From Streptomyces sp. PT12 (GTDB taxonomy: Bacteria; Actinomycetota; Actinomycetes; Streptomycetales; Streptomycetaceae): a stretch of 64,000 nt of DNA. A program made the translations under genes and the position numbers. Positions 56,699 through 64,000 of the stretch are shown in pieces. The stretch spans positions 21,995-85,994 of the forward strand of contig NZ_QEST01000142.1 in NCBI RefSeq assembly GCF_003311645.1. Reading direction: 5' to 3'. The notes beneath the pieces are model-generated. The model saw nothing but the letters and a program-made list of their open reading frames with translations. It did no database searches and was not told the DNA's origin. How positions within the stretch are numbered: position 1 is the stretch's first letter; every line of letters begins with the position of its first letter.

Positions 56699-57742
56699 TC
56701 ACATCTCGTCGTGGTCGACCCGGGGGTCGGCGAGGCCGTAGAGGAGGTCGGCGATGAGGTTGCCCGCGAGGACCGCGAGCGCGGAGAGCACGGTCAGCGC
56801 GGCCAGGAGCGGGAAGTCGGTCGCGGTCGCGGCGCGGACGGTCGCCGACGCGATGCCGGGCCAGCTGAAGACGGTCTCGACCAGCAGGGCCCCGGTGATC
56901 AGCTCAGGGATGCGGGTGCCGATCAGGGTGAGGACCGGCAGCAGCCCCGAGCGCAGCGCGTGGCCGATGAGCACGGTGCGCTCGCTCAGGCCGCGGGCGC
57001 GCGCGCCGCGCACGGGGTCCTCGCCGAGCGCGTCGAGCACGCCTTGGCGCGTGTAGAGCACGAACCACGGCAGCTGCGATACGGCGAGCACGGCGGCGGG
57101 CAGGGTGAGGTGGCGGACCAGGGAGCCCGCGGTGACGGCGGATCCGGCGCCGCTGTCGGTGAGCCCGCCCGCGGGCAGCACGTCGAGCCGCAGCGCGAAC
57201 AGCCAGATCGCCAGGAGCGCGAGCCAGAACGGCGGCGCGGCCTGGAGCGTGTAGCTGAGCGCGGTGACGACGCGGTCGAACGCGCCGCCCGCCCGGCGCG
57301 CGGCGAGCACCCCGAGCGACGTGCCGAGCAGCACGGCCACCACGAAGGCGACCGAGCACAACAGCAGGCTCCAGCCCACGCGTTCGCCGATGACCTGGCC
57401 GACCGGCTGGCGCAGGGCGAGGGACTGGCCGAGGTCGCCCGCGGCGGCCGAGCGCAGCCACGCCCACCACTGCTCGACAAAGGTGCCGTCGGCGCTGAGG
57501 TTGCGCCGCAGCGCGTCGAGCGTCTCCTGGGAGGTCCCCGCGCCGCCGTCGCCGATGTACCGGCGCACCGGGTCGAACGGCGAGGCCGCGGCCACCGCGA
57601 ACATCCCGAGGGTGACCAGCACGAGCACCGGCACCGCGGCCAGCAGCCGCCGCCCGGCCAGCCTGGCCATGGCGGCCCACGGCAGCCGGGCGGCGCGGCG
57701 GGCGCGCTCCTGGCGGAGCCCCGCCTCGGTGGCCGTGGTCAC
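56699..57742 (-). CDS. nikB: ABC importer permease, nickel/peptide type (NikB/DppB-like)
   Basis: The 347-residue permease has the DppB/NikB pattern: first helix LLAAVPVLVLVTLGMFAVAA, long external loop with WWAWLRSAAAGDLGQSLALR, EAA region EDPVRGARARGLSERTVLIG and VETVFSWPGIASATVRAATA. I start at GTG 57742, which overlaps the stop of the binding-protein gene by 4 bp. Confidence 0.85.
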   Translation of the reverse strand: MTTATEAGLRQERARRAARLPWAAMARLAGRRLLAAVPVLVLVTLGMFAVAAASPFDPVRRYIGDGGAGTSQETLDALRRNLSADGTFVEQWWAWLRSAAAGDLGQSLALRQPVGQVIGERVGWSLLLCSVAFVVAVLLGTSLGVLAARRAGGAFDRVVTALSYTLQAAPPFWLALLAIWLFALRLDVLPAGGLTDSGAGSAVTAGSLVRHLTLPAAVLAVSQLPWFVLYTRQGVLDALGEDPVRGARARGLSERTVLIGHALRSGLLPVLTLIGTRIPELITGALLVETVFSWPGIASATVRAATATDFPLLAALTVLSALAVLAGNLIADLLYGLADPRVDHDEM

Positions 57743-59337
57743 GGCCGAACTCGCCAGTCCTCGACGTTCCACCAGGGGCCGTGGCCGAGGCCGTGGTCAT
57801 GTGGCTCGATCTGGGTGCTGACGCCGTCCCAGCGGTCGGCCATCACATAGACGTGATCGATATGGGTGAGGAACGTGTAGCCGGGGTCGTCGGCCAGCTC
57901 CCGCTGCACGGCGTCGTACGCGGCCTCGCGCTCGGCCGGGTCGGCGCTGCGCCTGCCGTTCTCCAGCTCCTCGTCCACGGCCGGGTTCCGGTAGCGGCCC
58001 ATGTTGTTGTAGCCGTCGCCCGCGAGGGAGGAGTGCAGCAGGGTGTAGAGGTCGAAGTCGGGGTCGCCGGGGTCGCCGCCGCCCGACAGGACGGCGTCCT
58101 CGGCCATGCGCTCGTCGATGACCTCCCAGGGCCCCGACTCGACGGTGATGTCGATGCCGATCTGCTCGGCGTCGCCCGCGTAGGCCAGGGCGTGCTCCTG
58201 CCTGAGCCGGTCGCCCGCCGGATACCACAGGGTGAACGAGGCGCGCTGGCCGTCCTTGGCCCTGACGCCGTCGTCGCCCGGCGCCCAGCCAGCCGCGTCG
58301 AGCAACTCGGCCGCGCCCTCGGGGTCGTGGGCGCGTTCGGTGCCCTCGGCGAACCACGGGCTGACCGTGGGGATCGGGCCATGGGCGACGTGTCCCGCGC
58401 CCTGGAGGATCGACTCGACCATCAGCTCGCGGTCGACGGCGAGGTCGAGGGCGCGGCGGATGTCGCGGTCGCCCGTGACGGGGTGGTCGGACGGCAGGGT
58501 GACGGCGCGGAAGTCGGCACTCTCGGCTTCAAGGGTGACCAGGCCGTCCTCGCCGTCGAACGTGGCGGCCAGGTTGGGCGGCAGGACGGCCGCGTCCAGG
58601 TCGCCCGAGCGCAGCCGGGTGGCGCGCACGTCGTCGTCGGGGATGACGGCCATGGTCAGCCGCCCGACCTCGGGCTCGCCGCCCCAGTAGCCGGGGTTGG
58701 CCTCCAGGGTGATGCGCTCGCCGCGGGTCCAGCCGGTGACGACATAGGGGCCCGTGCCGATGGGCTCGGTGTTGTACGGGCCCGTGTTGACGTCCTGGCC
58801 GCCCGCTGCCTCGGCCGACGCGATCGGCAGGACGGTGCGGTCGGCGAACGGGGCGTAGGGGTGGGCGAGGGTGAACACGACGGTGTGGTCACCCTCGGCG
58901 GTGACGCTCTCGACGGCGTCGAGGTCGCCCTTGGCGGCGTTGTTGGTGCCGTCGTCGAGGATGGTCTCGTAGGTGAAGACGACATCGCGCGCGGTGAACG
59001 GGCTCCCGTCGCTGAACTCCACGTCGTCGCGGAGGGCGAACGTGTAGGTGAGGCCGTCGTCGCTGACTTCGGGCAGCGCGGTGGCGAGCGCGGGCTTGAG
59101 CTCCATGTCCTCGTCGTGCCTGAGCAGCCCGTCGAAGATCTTGGAGTTGCCGTCCTTGCCGTAGCCGAGCAGCGGGCTCAAGGTGTCGGGCTCGTTGGCG
59201 ATCCCGATGACGAGGGAGTCGCCCTCGCCACCGCCGCCGTCTCCCCCGCCGCCCTCGCCGGGCGCGGAGCAGGCGGCGGCCAGCAGTGTGGCCACCGCCG
59301 CCGTGGCGATCCCCGTCCTGGGCATCCGGACCGTCAT
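57739..59337 (-). CDS. nikA: nickel/peptide-type substrate-binding lipoprotein (NikA-like)
   Basis: The 532-residue family-5 solute-binding protein has a lipoprotein signal ending LLAAAC, a Gly/Glu linker, and the body IANEPDTLSPLLGYG, FDGLLRHDEDMELKPALATA, FALRDDVEFSDGSPFTARDV and GTGPYVVTGWTRGERITLEA. ATG 59337 is used because CAGGGA lies 9 bp upstream; ATG 59346 is in frame. Nickel rather than peptide is inferred from the Nur-like box over its promoter. Confidence 0.8.
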   Translation of the reverse strand: MTVRMPRTGIATAAVATLLAAACSAPGEGGGGDGGGGEGDSLVIGIANEPDTLSPLLGYGKDGNSKIFDGLLRHDEDMELKPALATALPEVSDDGLTYTFALRDDVEFSDGSPFTARDVVFTYETILDDGTNNAAKGDLDAVESVTAEGDHTVVFTLAHPYAPFADRTVLPIASAEAAGGQDVNTGPYNTEPIGTGPYVVTGWTRGERITLEANPGYWGGEPEVGRLTMAVIPDDDVRATRLRSGDLDAAVLPPNLAATFDGEDGLVTLEAESADFRAVTLPSDHPVTGDRDIRRALDLAVDRELMVESILQGAGHVAHGPIPTVSPWFAEGTERAHDPEGAAELLDAAGWAPGDDGVRAKDGQRASFTLWYPAGDRLRQEHALAYAGDAEQIGIDITVESGPWEVIDERMAEDAVLSGGGDPGDPDFDLYTLLHSSLAGDGYNNMGRYRNPAVDEELENGRRSADPAEREAAYDAVQRELADDPGYTFLTHIDHVYVMADRWDGVSTQIEPHDHGLGHGPWWNVEDWRVRP

Positions 59338-59355
59338 GGCACACATCCCTGATGA

Positions 59356-59385
59356 ATATAAGACGTTATTGCGAACTAGACGCAA
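59356..59385 (-). promoter_or_regulatory. promoter of the nik-type operon with a Nur-like box
   Basis: On the minus strand, -35 TTGCGT (59380-59385) and -10 TTATAT (59356-59361) are 18 bp apart. Over the -35 and spacer lies TTGCGAACTAGACGCAA (59369-59385), which fits the published Nur consensus tTGCaa-N5-ttGCAA in arm sequence (TTGC/GCAA) and spacing (9 bp between them). Nur is the nickel-responsive Fur-family repressor of nikABCDE in S. coelicolor. Nickel-bound Nur would block this promoter. Confidence 0.65.
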
Positions 59386-59465
59386 TTAAACATCACAGGC
59401 CATGCCCGCTGTCCAGACCTCCCGGGTGGCGCGCAGGCGAACGCCTCGTGCCGCCAGGCCAGCGC

Positions 59466-60440
59466 CTATGTGGCCAGGCCGCGTGCGGCCAGCCACCGGA
59501 GGTGCCTCACCGGCTGGGTCCCCCTGCCTCCGGCGTGGTCGCCGAACTCCCAGATGGTCAGGGTCTTTTCGCCCGCGTAGCGGTTGTACGCGGCGAACAC
59601 CGTGGAGGGCGGGCACACGGGGTCCATGAGCGCCACGCTCACATGCGCGGGGGCCGTCGCCCTAGCGGCGAAGTGCTGCCCGTCGAAGTAGTTCAGGGTG
59701 GCGAACACCCCCGCCGGATCCACCCTCTTGTGGCCCCCCAGGTACTGCACGAGCTCGAGGTAGGGCCCCTCCCCCGCCGTGTCCGCGCCCCGCCTGAAGT
59801 CGCACAGGAACGGCACGTCGGCCGCCACCGCGGCCACCGCGTCCCCCGCGAGCCCGGCCACGGCGAGCGACAGGCCGCCGCCCTGGCTGCCCCCCGTGAC
59901 GACCACCCGCTCCGGATCGACCGCGGGGTGCTCGCGTATCGCGTCCACGGCCCGCACACAGTCGGTGATGAGGCGGCGGTAGTAGTGATCGCGCGGGTCG
60001 TCGATCCCGCGGGTCATAAAGCCGCGCACCCACTGCGGGGTCGGCACCGGGTCGGGGTCGGGGGTGTCATGGCCCTGGCCCCTGCTGTCCACCACGAGAT
60101 GCGCGTAACCGGCCGCGCTCCACAGCAGGTTCTCGGTGGGCAGGCCGCGCCCTCCGCTGTACCCCTGGTAGGTCACCACGGCGGGCAGCGGGCGTTCGAC
60201 GCCGCGCGGCAGCAGCAGCCAGGCGGCGACGGGCTGGCCGCCCCAGCCGGGGAACCGCACGTCGAAGACCTCGACGGTCGCGAGACCGCTGTCCGTCACG
60301 GGGCGGTAGGCGGCGGGTTCGGCGCCCGCGGCGCGCGCGGCGCCGAGCGTCCCGGCCCAGAACGCGTCGAAGTCCTCGGGCGCGGCCACGCCCGAGTCGT
60401 ACTCCCGCAGGGCGCGCAGCGGCATGTCGGTCAGGGGCAC
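59466..60440 (-). CDS. acetyl xylan esterase / cephalosporin-C deacetylase (AXE1, CE7)
   Basis: The 324-residue protein matches the CE7/AXE1 family: MPLTDMPLRALREYDSG at the start, FWAGTL, VVTYQGYSGGRGLPTENLLW, SRGQGHDTPDPDP, the Ser elbow VVVTGGSQGGGLSLAVAG, Asp in ALMDPVCPPSTVFAAYN and His in FGDHAGG. It removes acetyl groups from xylo-oligosaccharides, probably inside the cell as there is no signal peptide. GTG 60440 is selected because GGAGAGG precedes it and it yields the family N-terminus; GTG 60455 is in frame. Confidence 0.9.
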   Translation of the reverse strand: MPLTDMPLRALREYDSGVAAPEDFDAFWAGTLGAARAAGAEPAAYRPVTDSGLATVEVFDVRFPGWGGQPVAAWLLLPRGVERPLPAVVTYQGYSGGRGLPTENLLWSAAGYAHLVVDSRGQGHDTPDPDPVPTPQWVRGFMTRGIDDPRDHYYRRLITDCVRAVDAIREHPAVDPERVVVTGGSQGGGLSLAVAGLAGDAVAAVAADVPFLCDFRRGADTAGEGPYLELVQYLGGHKRVDPAGVFATLNYFDGQHFAARATAPAHVSVALMDPVCPPSTVFAAYNRYAGEKTLTIWEFGDHAGGRGTQPVRHLRWLAARGLAT

Positions 60441-60577
60441 GGGGCCTCTCCTCACGGTTCAGGGGCGACCCTCGGCAGCCCGGCAAGGGTTTTCCGCCGA
60501 GAAGCTACGTCGCGCCGCGCGCCAGGTCAACGGGCGTTGCCTCGCCCCGCGGCCCCGCGGTGGTAGGCATGGGAACC

Positions 60578-62005
60578 ATGGACTGGATCGCCGCCCCCGA
60601 CGCTTGGCTGAGCCGCCTGGTGCTGCAACGCGGCCTCGCGGTCGTCTACCTGGTGGCCTTTCTCGCGGCCCTGCGGGAGTTCCGGGTGCTGGCCGGGGAG
60701 CGCGGCCTCACGCCCGCACCGGCGTTCGTGCGCGCCGTTCCGTTCCGCCACGCGCCCAGCCTCTTCCAATGGCGTTACTCGGACCGGCTGTTCACCGCTG
60801 TCGCGGCGCTCGGCGCCACGCTCGCCGCCGCGGTGGCGTGCGGCGCGGCAGACGCCGTTCCACTGCCGGTGTCGATGGCGCTGTGGGCGGCGCTGTGGGC
60901 GCTCTATCTGTCCATCGTCAACATCGGCCAGACCTGGTACGGCTTCGGCTGGGAGTCACTGCTGCTGGAGGCGGGCTTCCTGGCGATCTTCCTCGGCAAC
61001 GACGCGATCGCGCCGCCGACCCTCGGCCTCTATCTGATGATCTGGCTGGTCTTCCGCGTCGAGTTGGGCGCGGGCCTGATCAAGTGGCGCGGTGACCCGT
61101 GCTGGCGGAAGCTGACGTGTCTCTACCACCACCACGAGACGCAGCCGATGCCCGGGCCGCTGAGCTGGTACTTCCACCACCTGCCGCGCCCGCTGCACCG
61201 GGTGGAGGCGGCGGCGAACCACATCGCCCAGCTGATCGTCCCGTTCGCCCTCTTCGCGCCGCAGCCCGTGGCGACCTGGGCGGCGGCCGTGGTGATGATC
61301 ACGCAGCTGTGGCTCGTCGCCTCGGGGAACTTCGCGTGGCTCAACTGGCTGACCATGATCCTCGCCGTCGCCGCCGTGGACGGCGCCCTGGCCGCCCGCC
61401 ACCTCCCGCTGCCCGCCCCGCCCGCCGACCAGCCCGACCCGCCCTCGTGGTTCACGATCACGGTGGTGGTGGCCGCGGCGCTCGTGGCCATGCTCAGCTA
61501 CCGGCCCGTGCGGAACCTCCTCTCCCCGCGCCAGCAGATGAACCGCTCCTACAACAGCGTGCACCTGGTCAACACCTACGGCGCCTTCGGCAGCGTCACC
61601 CGCCAGCGGATGGAGATCGTGCTCGAGGGCACCGACGCCGCCGACCCCGGCGAGGGCGCGCGGTGGCGGGAGTACGCGTTCCGCGGCAAGCCGGGGGACC
61701 TCGCGCGGCTGCCCCGGCCGTTCGCGCCGTTCCATCTGCGCCTCGACTGGATGATGTGGTTCGCCGCGCTGGCGCCGCACCGCCCCCAGCCCTGGCTGCG
61801 CGCCCTGGTCCAACGCCTGCTCGCGGGCGACCGCGCCACCCTCCGCCTGCTGCGCGTGAACCCCTTCCCCGACCGACCGCCCACCCACATCCGCGCCCGC
61901 CTGTACCGCTACCGCTTCACGACGTGGCGCGAGCGCCGCGAGACCGGCGCGTGGTGGCACCGCGCCCTGGTCGGCGAGCACCTTCCCCCGACCCCCCGCC
62001 GTTGA
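60578..62005 (+). CDS. lipase maturation factor (LMF1)-family membrane protein
   Basis: The 475-residue protein has about eight to ten membrane segments and the LMF family motifs FQWRYSDRLFTAVAALGA, NIGQTWYGFGWESLLLEAGF, LGAGLIKWRGDPCWRKLTCL followed by YHHHETQPMPGPLSWYFHHL, and the C-terminal NSVHLVNTYGAFGSVTRQRM and FHLRLDWMMWFAAL. In animals LMF1 helps secreted lipases fold; the role of the actinobacterial homologues is not known. ATG 60578 (MDWIAAPDAW) is preferred. The nearest gene on the other strand is the esterase. Confidence 0.82.
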   Translation: MDWIAAPDAWLSRLVLQRGLAVVYLVAFLAALREFRVLAGERGLTPAPAFVRAVPFRHAPSLFQWRYSDRLFTAVAALGATLAAAVACGAADAVPLPVSMALWAALWALYLSIVNIGQTWYGFGWESLLLEAGFLAIFLGNDAIAPPTLGLYLMIWLVFRVELGAGLIKWRGDPCWRKLTCLYHHHETQPMPGPLSWYFHHLPRPLHRVEAAANHIAQLIVPFALFAPQPVATWAAAVVMITQLWLVASGNFAWLNWLTMILAVAAVDGALAARHLPLPAPPADQPDPPSWFTITVVVAAALVAMLSYRPVRNLLSPRQQMNRSYNSVHLVNTYGAFGSVTRQRMEIVLEGTDAADPGEGARWREYAFRGKPGDLARLPRPFAPFHLRLDWMMWFAALAPHRPQPWLRALVQRLLAGDRATLRLLRVNPFPDRPPTHIRARLYRYRFTTWRERRETGAWWHRALVGEHLPPTPRR

Positions 62006-62078
62006 GCGAGCACACCCCCGAATGCGGTATGGTTCACGTGCACGGAACGGGGGCCAAAGCCCCTGATCAGCCGGGCAC

Positions 62079-62152
<74 letters not shown>

Positions 62153-62180
62153 CAGGAACATCAGGTTCCGTCGCAGGTCA

Positions 62181-62212
62181 GGGCCCTGTCTCACGCAAGT
62201 GAGGCAGGGCCC
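62181..62212. terminator. hairpin between the tRNA and the integrase gene
   Basis: A 14-bp stem with one mismatch (62181-62194 with 62199-62212) around GCAA, followed by TTCCC. It probably ends tRNA transcription and can also serve the leftward integrase gene. Confidence 0.7.
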
Positions 62213-62277
62213 TTCCCATGCCCACGGGCCCGGCCTCTCACAATCTCTCACAATGGGTCCGCGCTCCCCCGTGCCTC

Positions 62278-63186
62278 TCACCGCCGACGCAGGACCTCGT
62301 CCATCCGCTCGGCCGCCGGGCGCAGGTGCTCCACGCTCGGGTGGACATAGACCCGCTTGGTGAACGACAGGTCCGCGTGCCCGGCCCAGGCCGAGACCAC
62401 GACGTCCGGCACGCCGGAGGCCGCCAGCCAGGTCAGGCAGGCGTGCCGCGCGTCGTAGGGCCGCACCCGCCGCACCCCCGCCCCTTCCATCAGCGCGTAG
62501 CAGCGACGCCGGAGCCAGTCGGTCTTCACCGCCCCGCCCAGCTCGTCCACCACCACCCGGCCCGATGCCGCGTACGCCTCCCCCGCCGCCAGGCGCTCCC
62601 GGCTCTGCACGCGGCGCAGATCCCGCAGCGCCGCGAGCACCACCCGCGGGAGCGGGAGGGTCCGCCGGCCCGCCTCGGACTTCGGGGCCTTCTCCACCAC
62701 GGTGCGCTCCACGCTAGTGCGGGTGACCGCCACCGTGATGGTCCCGGCGTCCAGGTCGACGTCCGTCCAGCGCATGCCGCAGACCTCGGCCGGCCGCAGC
62801 CCCAGGAGCAACAGCAGCATGGGGGCGTGCAGCCGGTCGGCCGCGATGTACCGCAGGAACGGCACGACCTCCTGCTCGGTCCACGGCACCCGCTTGGCCT
62901 TCGCCGCCGCCGCGGCCTCCCTCGCGTGGCGCGGGATCGTCACGTACTGGGCCACGTTGCGCGCCACCAGCCGGCGCCGCACGGCCATGTTCAGCGCCGC
63001 GCGGAGGCGGCCGAGTGTCAGCCGCACCGAACGGATCCCCAGGCCCGTGCCCGGCTTCCCGCCCCGGATACGCCCGGAGGTCAGCATCCAGTCGACCAGG
63101 CCCTCGACGTCCTCCTCCGACACCGCCCCAGCGGACGACTCGACGACCGGCTCCTCGACCTCGTGCTCAGTAGTGGTCTCGCTCAT
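62278..63186 (-). CDS. tyrosine recombinase/integrase, apparently N-terminally shortened
   Basis: The 302-residue protein has the last part of a core-binding domain (LVDWMLTSGRIRGGKPGTG, RSVRLTLGRLRAALNMAVRR) and a full catalytic domain: Arg in LLLLLGLRPAEVCGMRW, the YDARHACLTWLAASG box (Tyr in place of the usual His, as in many actinophage-type integrases), VSAWAGHADLSFTKRVYVHP with the Tyr nucleophile. Related integrases are about 380-450 residues, so an N-terminal segment of ~100 residues seems lost. AAGGAG precedes ATG 63186. The first 20 bp of the gene are part of a 66-bp inverted repeat. Confidence 0.85.
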   Translation of the reverse strand: MSETTTEHEVEEPVVESSAGAVSEEDVEGLVDWMLTSGRIRGGKPGTGLGIRSVRLTLGRLRAALNMAVRRRLVARNVAQYVTIPRHAREAAAAAKAKRVPWTEQEVVPFLRYIAADRLHAPMLLLLLGLRPAEVCGMRWTDVDLDAGTITVAVTRTSVERTVVEKAPKSEAGRRTLPLPRVVLAALRDLRRVQSRERLAAGEAYAASGRVVVDELGGAVKTDWLRRRCYALMEGAGVRRVRPYDARHACLTWLAASGVPDVVVSAWAGHADLSFTKRVYVHPSVEHLRPAAERMDEVLRRR

Positions 63187-63232
63187 CAGGCGTCTCCTTG
63201 ATCATCAGATCCGCCGTCTATTGGACACTCCC
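63167..63232. repeat. 66-bp inverted repeat, left arm
   Basis: This segment is the exact reverse complement of 63935-64000. It includes the first seven codons of the integrase gene, its ribosome site and the leader up to GTCTATTGGACACTCCC. Beyond its inner end the two sides differ. Confidence 0.95.
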
Positions 63233-63969
63233 TCCATCCGGCGCTGGGTGTGGACGGCGGCGAGCGAGGCGGCCAGGGAGGGCACGAGGATGTCGAGGGT
63301 GCCGGTCCCGGGAACGACGACGGTCTGTTCGTCGAGTGCGTCGAAGACGTCGTCGATCAGCCGCTGGGCCATGCGCGGGGCCTTGGGCCGGATCAGTTCG
63401 ACGAGTCTGCGGCGGCCGGCTTTGCGCAGAGCCGCCGGGGAGCCGTGACGCTCCAGGAGCCAGGTGACGGCCTGGTGGTCGAGGCGCGGGCCCAGGACAC
63501 GCTCCAGCGAGGGGTGGAACTGGGTGAGCAGGCCGCGTATCCGGTTGGACGTGCGGGTGGCCTCAGCCGCGAGGTCCTGGTCGAAGCCGGTCAGGACGGT
63601 CAGCTCGGCGGTGATCTCGTCGGTGAGCTGAAGCGAGCGCAGGGTGTGCGGCATCGTGCGGGCCGCGTCTGCGATCACGGCCGCGTCCTTGGCGTCGGTC
63701 TTCGCTTCGCCCGGGTAGAGGTCGGCGATCCGGCGCATCGCGAGTCCAGGCAGGTAGGCGACCTCGCAGCCCGCGTCGCGGGCGACGGTCAGCGGGAGGG
63801 CTCCGATCGAGGCGGGCTGGTCCACGATCACCAGGACGGTGCCGAACTTGGCGGTCAGCTTGTCGAAGACGGCCCGCAGCTTCGGTTCGCTGTTGGGCAG
63901 CTGCTTGTCGAAGACCTTCTTCCCGGCCGGGGTGGGGAGTGTCCAATAGACGGCGGATCTGATGATCAA
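63205..63969 (-). pseudogene. IS110-family transposase fragment between inverted repeats
   Basis: The 254-codon frame carries part of the DEDD RuvC-like domain of IS110 transposases: GKKVFDKQLPNSEPKLRAVF, LVIVDQPASIGALPLTVARD, GEAKTDAKDAAVIADAARTM and ALDEQTVVVPGTG. The N-terminal start with the first Asp is replaced by residues translated from the right inverted repeat (MIIRSAVYWTLP), and the C-terminal Ser-containing Tnp_20 domain is missing, with the frame ending in the left repeat (SNRRRI). IS110 transposases are about 350-400 residues, so this is a double-truncated, probably inactive copy. Confidence 0.8.
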
Positions 63970-64000
63970 GGAGACGCCTGATGAGCGAGACCACTACTGA
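63935..64000. repeat. 66-bp inverted repeat, right arm
   Basis: Exact reverse complement of 63167-63232. On the plus strand it ends with AAGGAG and an ATG followed by the first codons of the integrase (MSETTT), so a second, rightward copy of the integrase start begins at the window edge. The true repeat may be longer than the window shows. Confidence 0.95.

Noticed and set aside
62278-63186. Inactivated integrase because the HxxR His is Tyr (YDARH)
   Set aside because: Many actinophage-type integrases naturally have this box; the Arg, His and Tyr nucleophile remain.

Overview
The window is GC-rich actinomycete chromosome and looks like a Streptomyces or close relative. Supporting signs are frequent GTG starts, 4-bp ATGA/GTGA overlaps between co-operonic genes, sugar ABC importers without their own ATPase, an XRE/DUF397/HATPase regulatory locus, a matB-type malonyl-CoA synthetase, a TerC protein, an orphan Roadblock protein and perfect CebR boxes. 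This is inferred from gene content; no species is claimed.

Layout. 1-2.5 kb: 3' part of a LuxR-type (LAL) regulator, a small unknown protein and an internally deleted phosphotransferase remnant. 2.5-9.2 kb: a carbohydrate locus, with a glycogen-debranching-type glycosidase divergent from a LacI regulator, a binding lipoprotein and two permeases, sharing a double LacI operator. 9.2-14.8 kb: a secreted AA10 LPMO behind two DasR-like boxes, a GH9-CBM3 cellulase behind a perfect CebR box and coupled to a DoxX-like membrane protein, then a gene-poor stretch holding a second CebR box and a ghost copy of the cellulase leader. 14.8-18.3 kb: a heterodimeric ABC exporter with one intact ATP site. 18.4-24.8 kb: membrane-bound hydrolase, DUF3516-type helicase, small proteins and a fatty acid desaturase. 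25-29.3 kb: SNF2 helicase coupled to a SWIM zinc-finger protein. 29.3-33.4 kb: SGNH esterase and GH2 beta-galactosidase. 33.4-36 kb: abaA-like XRE/DUF397/methyltransferase operon divergent from an ATP-binding protein. 36-42.5 kb: MFS transporter, YbaK, TerC, a ROK regulator, an alpha/beta hydrolase and an EamA exporter. 42.6-47.3 kb: xylA divergent from xylB-xylR, followed by a peptidoglycan amidase. 47.5-53.4 kb: Pro-rich wall protein, DUF4239 protein, matB with a fused carboxyltransferase, a luciferase-like oxidoreductase and a broken carbon-nitrogen hydrolase. 53.4-59.4 kb: nikABCDE-type importer with a Nur-like box and an orphan response regulator. 59.5-62 kb: acetyl xylan esterase and a lipase-maturation-factor homologue. 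62-64 kb: tRNA-Pro(GGG) followed by a truncated tyrosine integrase and an IS110-type fragment between perfect 66-bp inverted repeats; this is the left end of an integrated element that runs out of the window.

The unifying theme is plant- and chitin-polysaccharide use: LPMO, GH9, GH2, acetyl xylan esterase, xylose catabolism and two sugar regulators. No complete undescribed system was found. The observations most worth checking are the complementary loss of ATPase motifs in the two ABC exporter halves, the duplicated CebR-controlled leader with no enzyme behind it, the palindromic inverted duplication at the integrase/IS junction, short tandem repeats that carry stop codons at three gene ends, and two genes collapsed by internal deletion.
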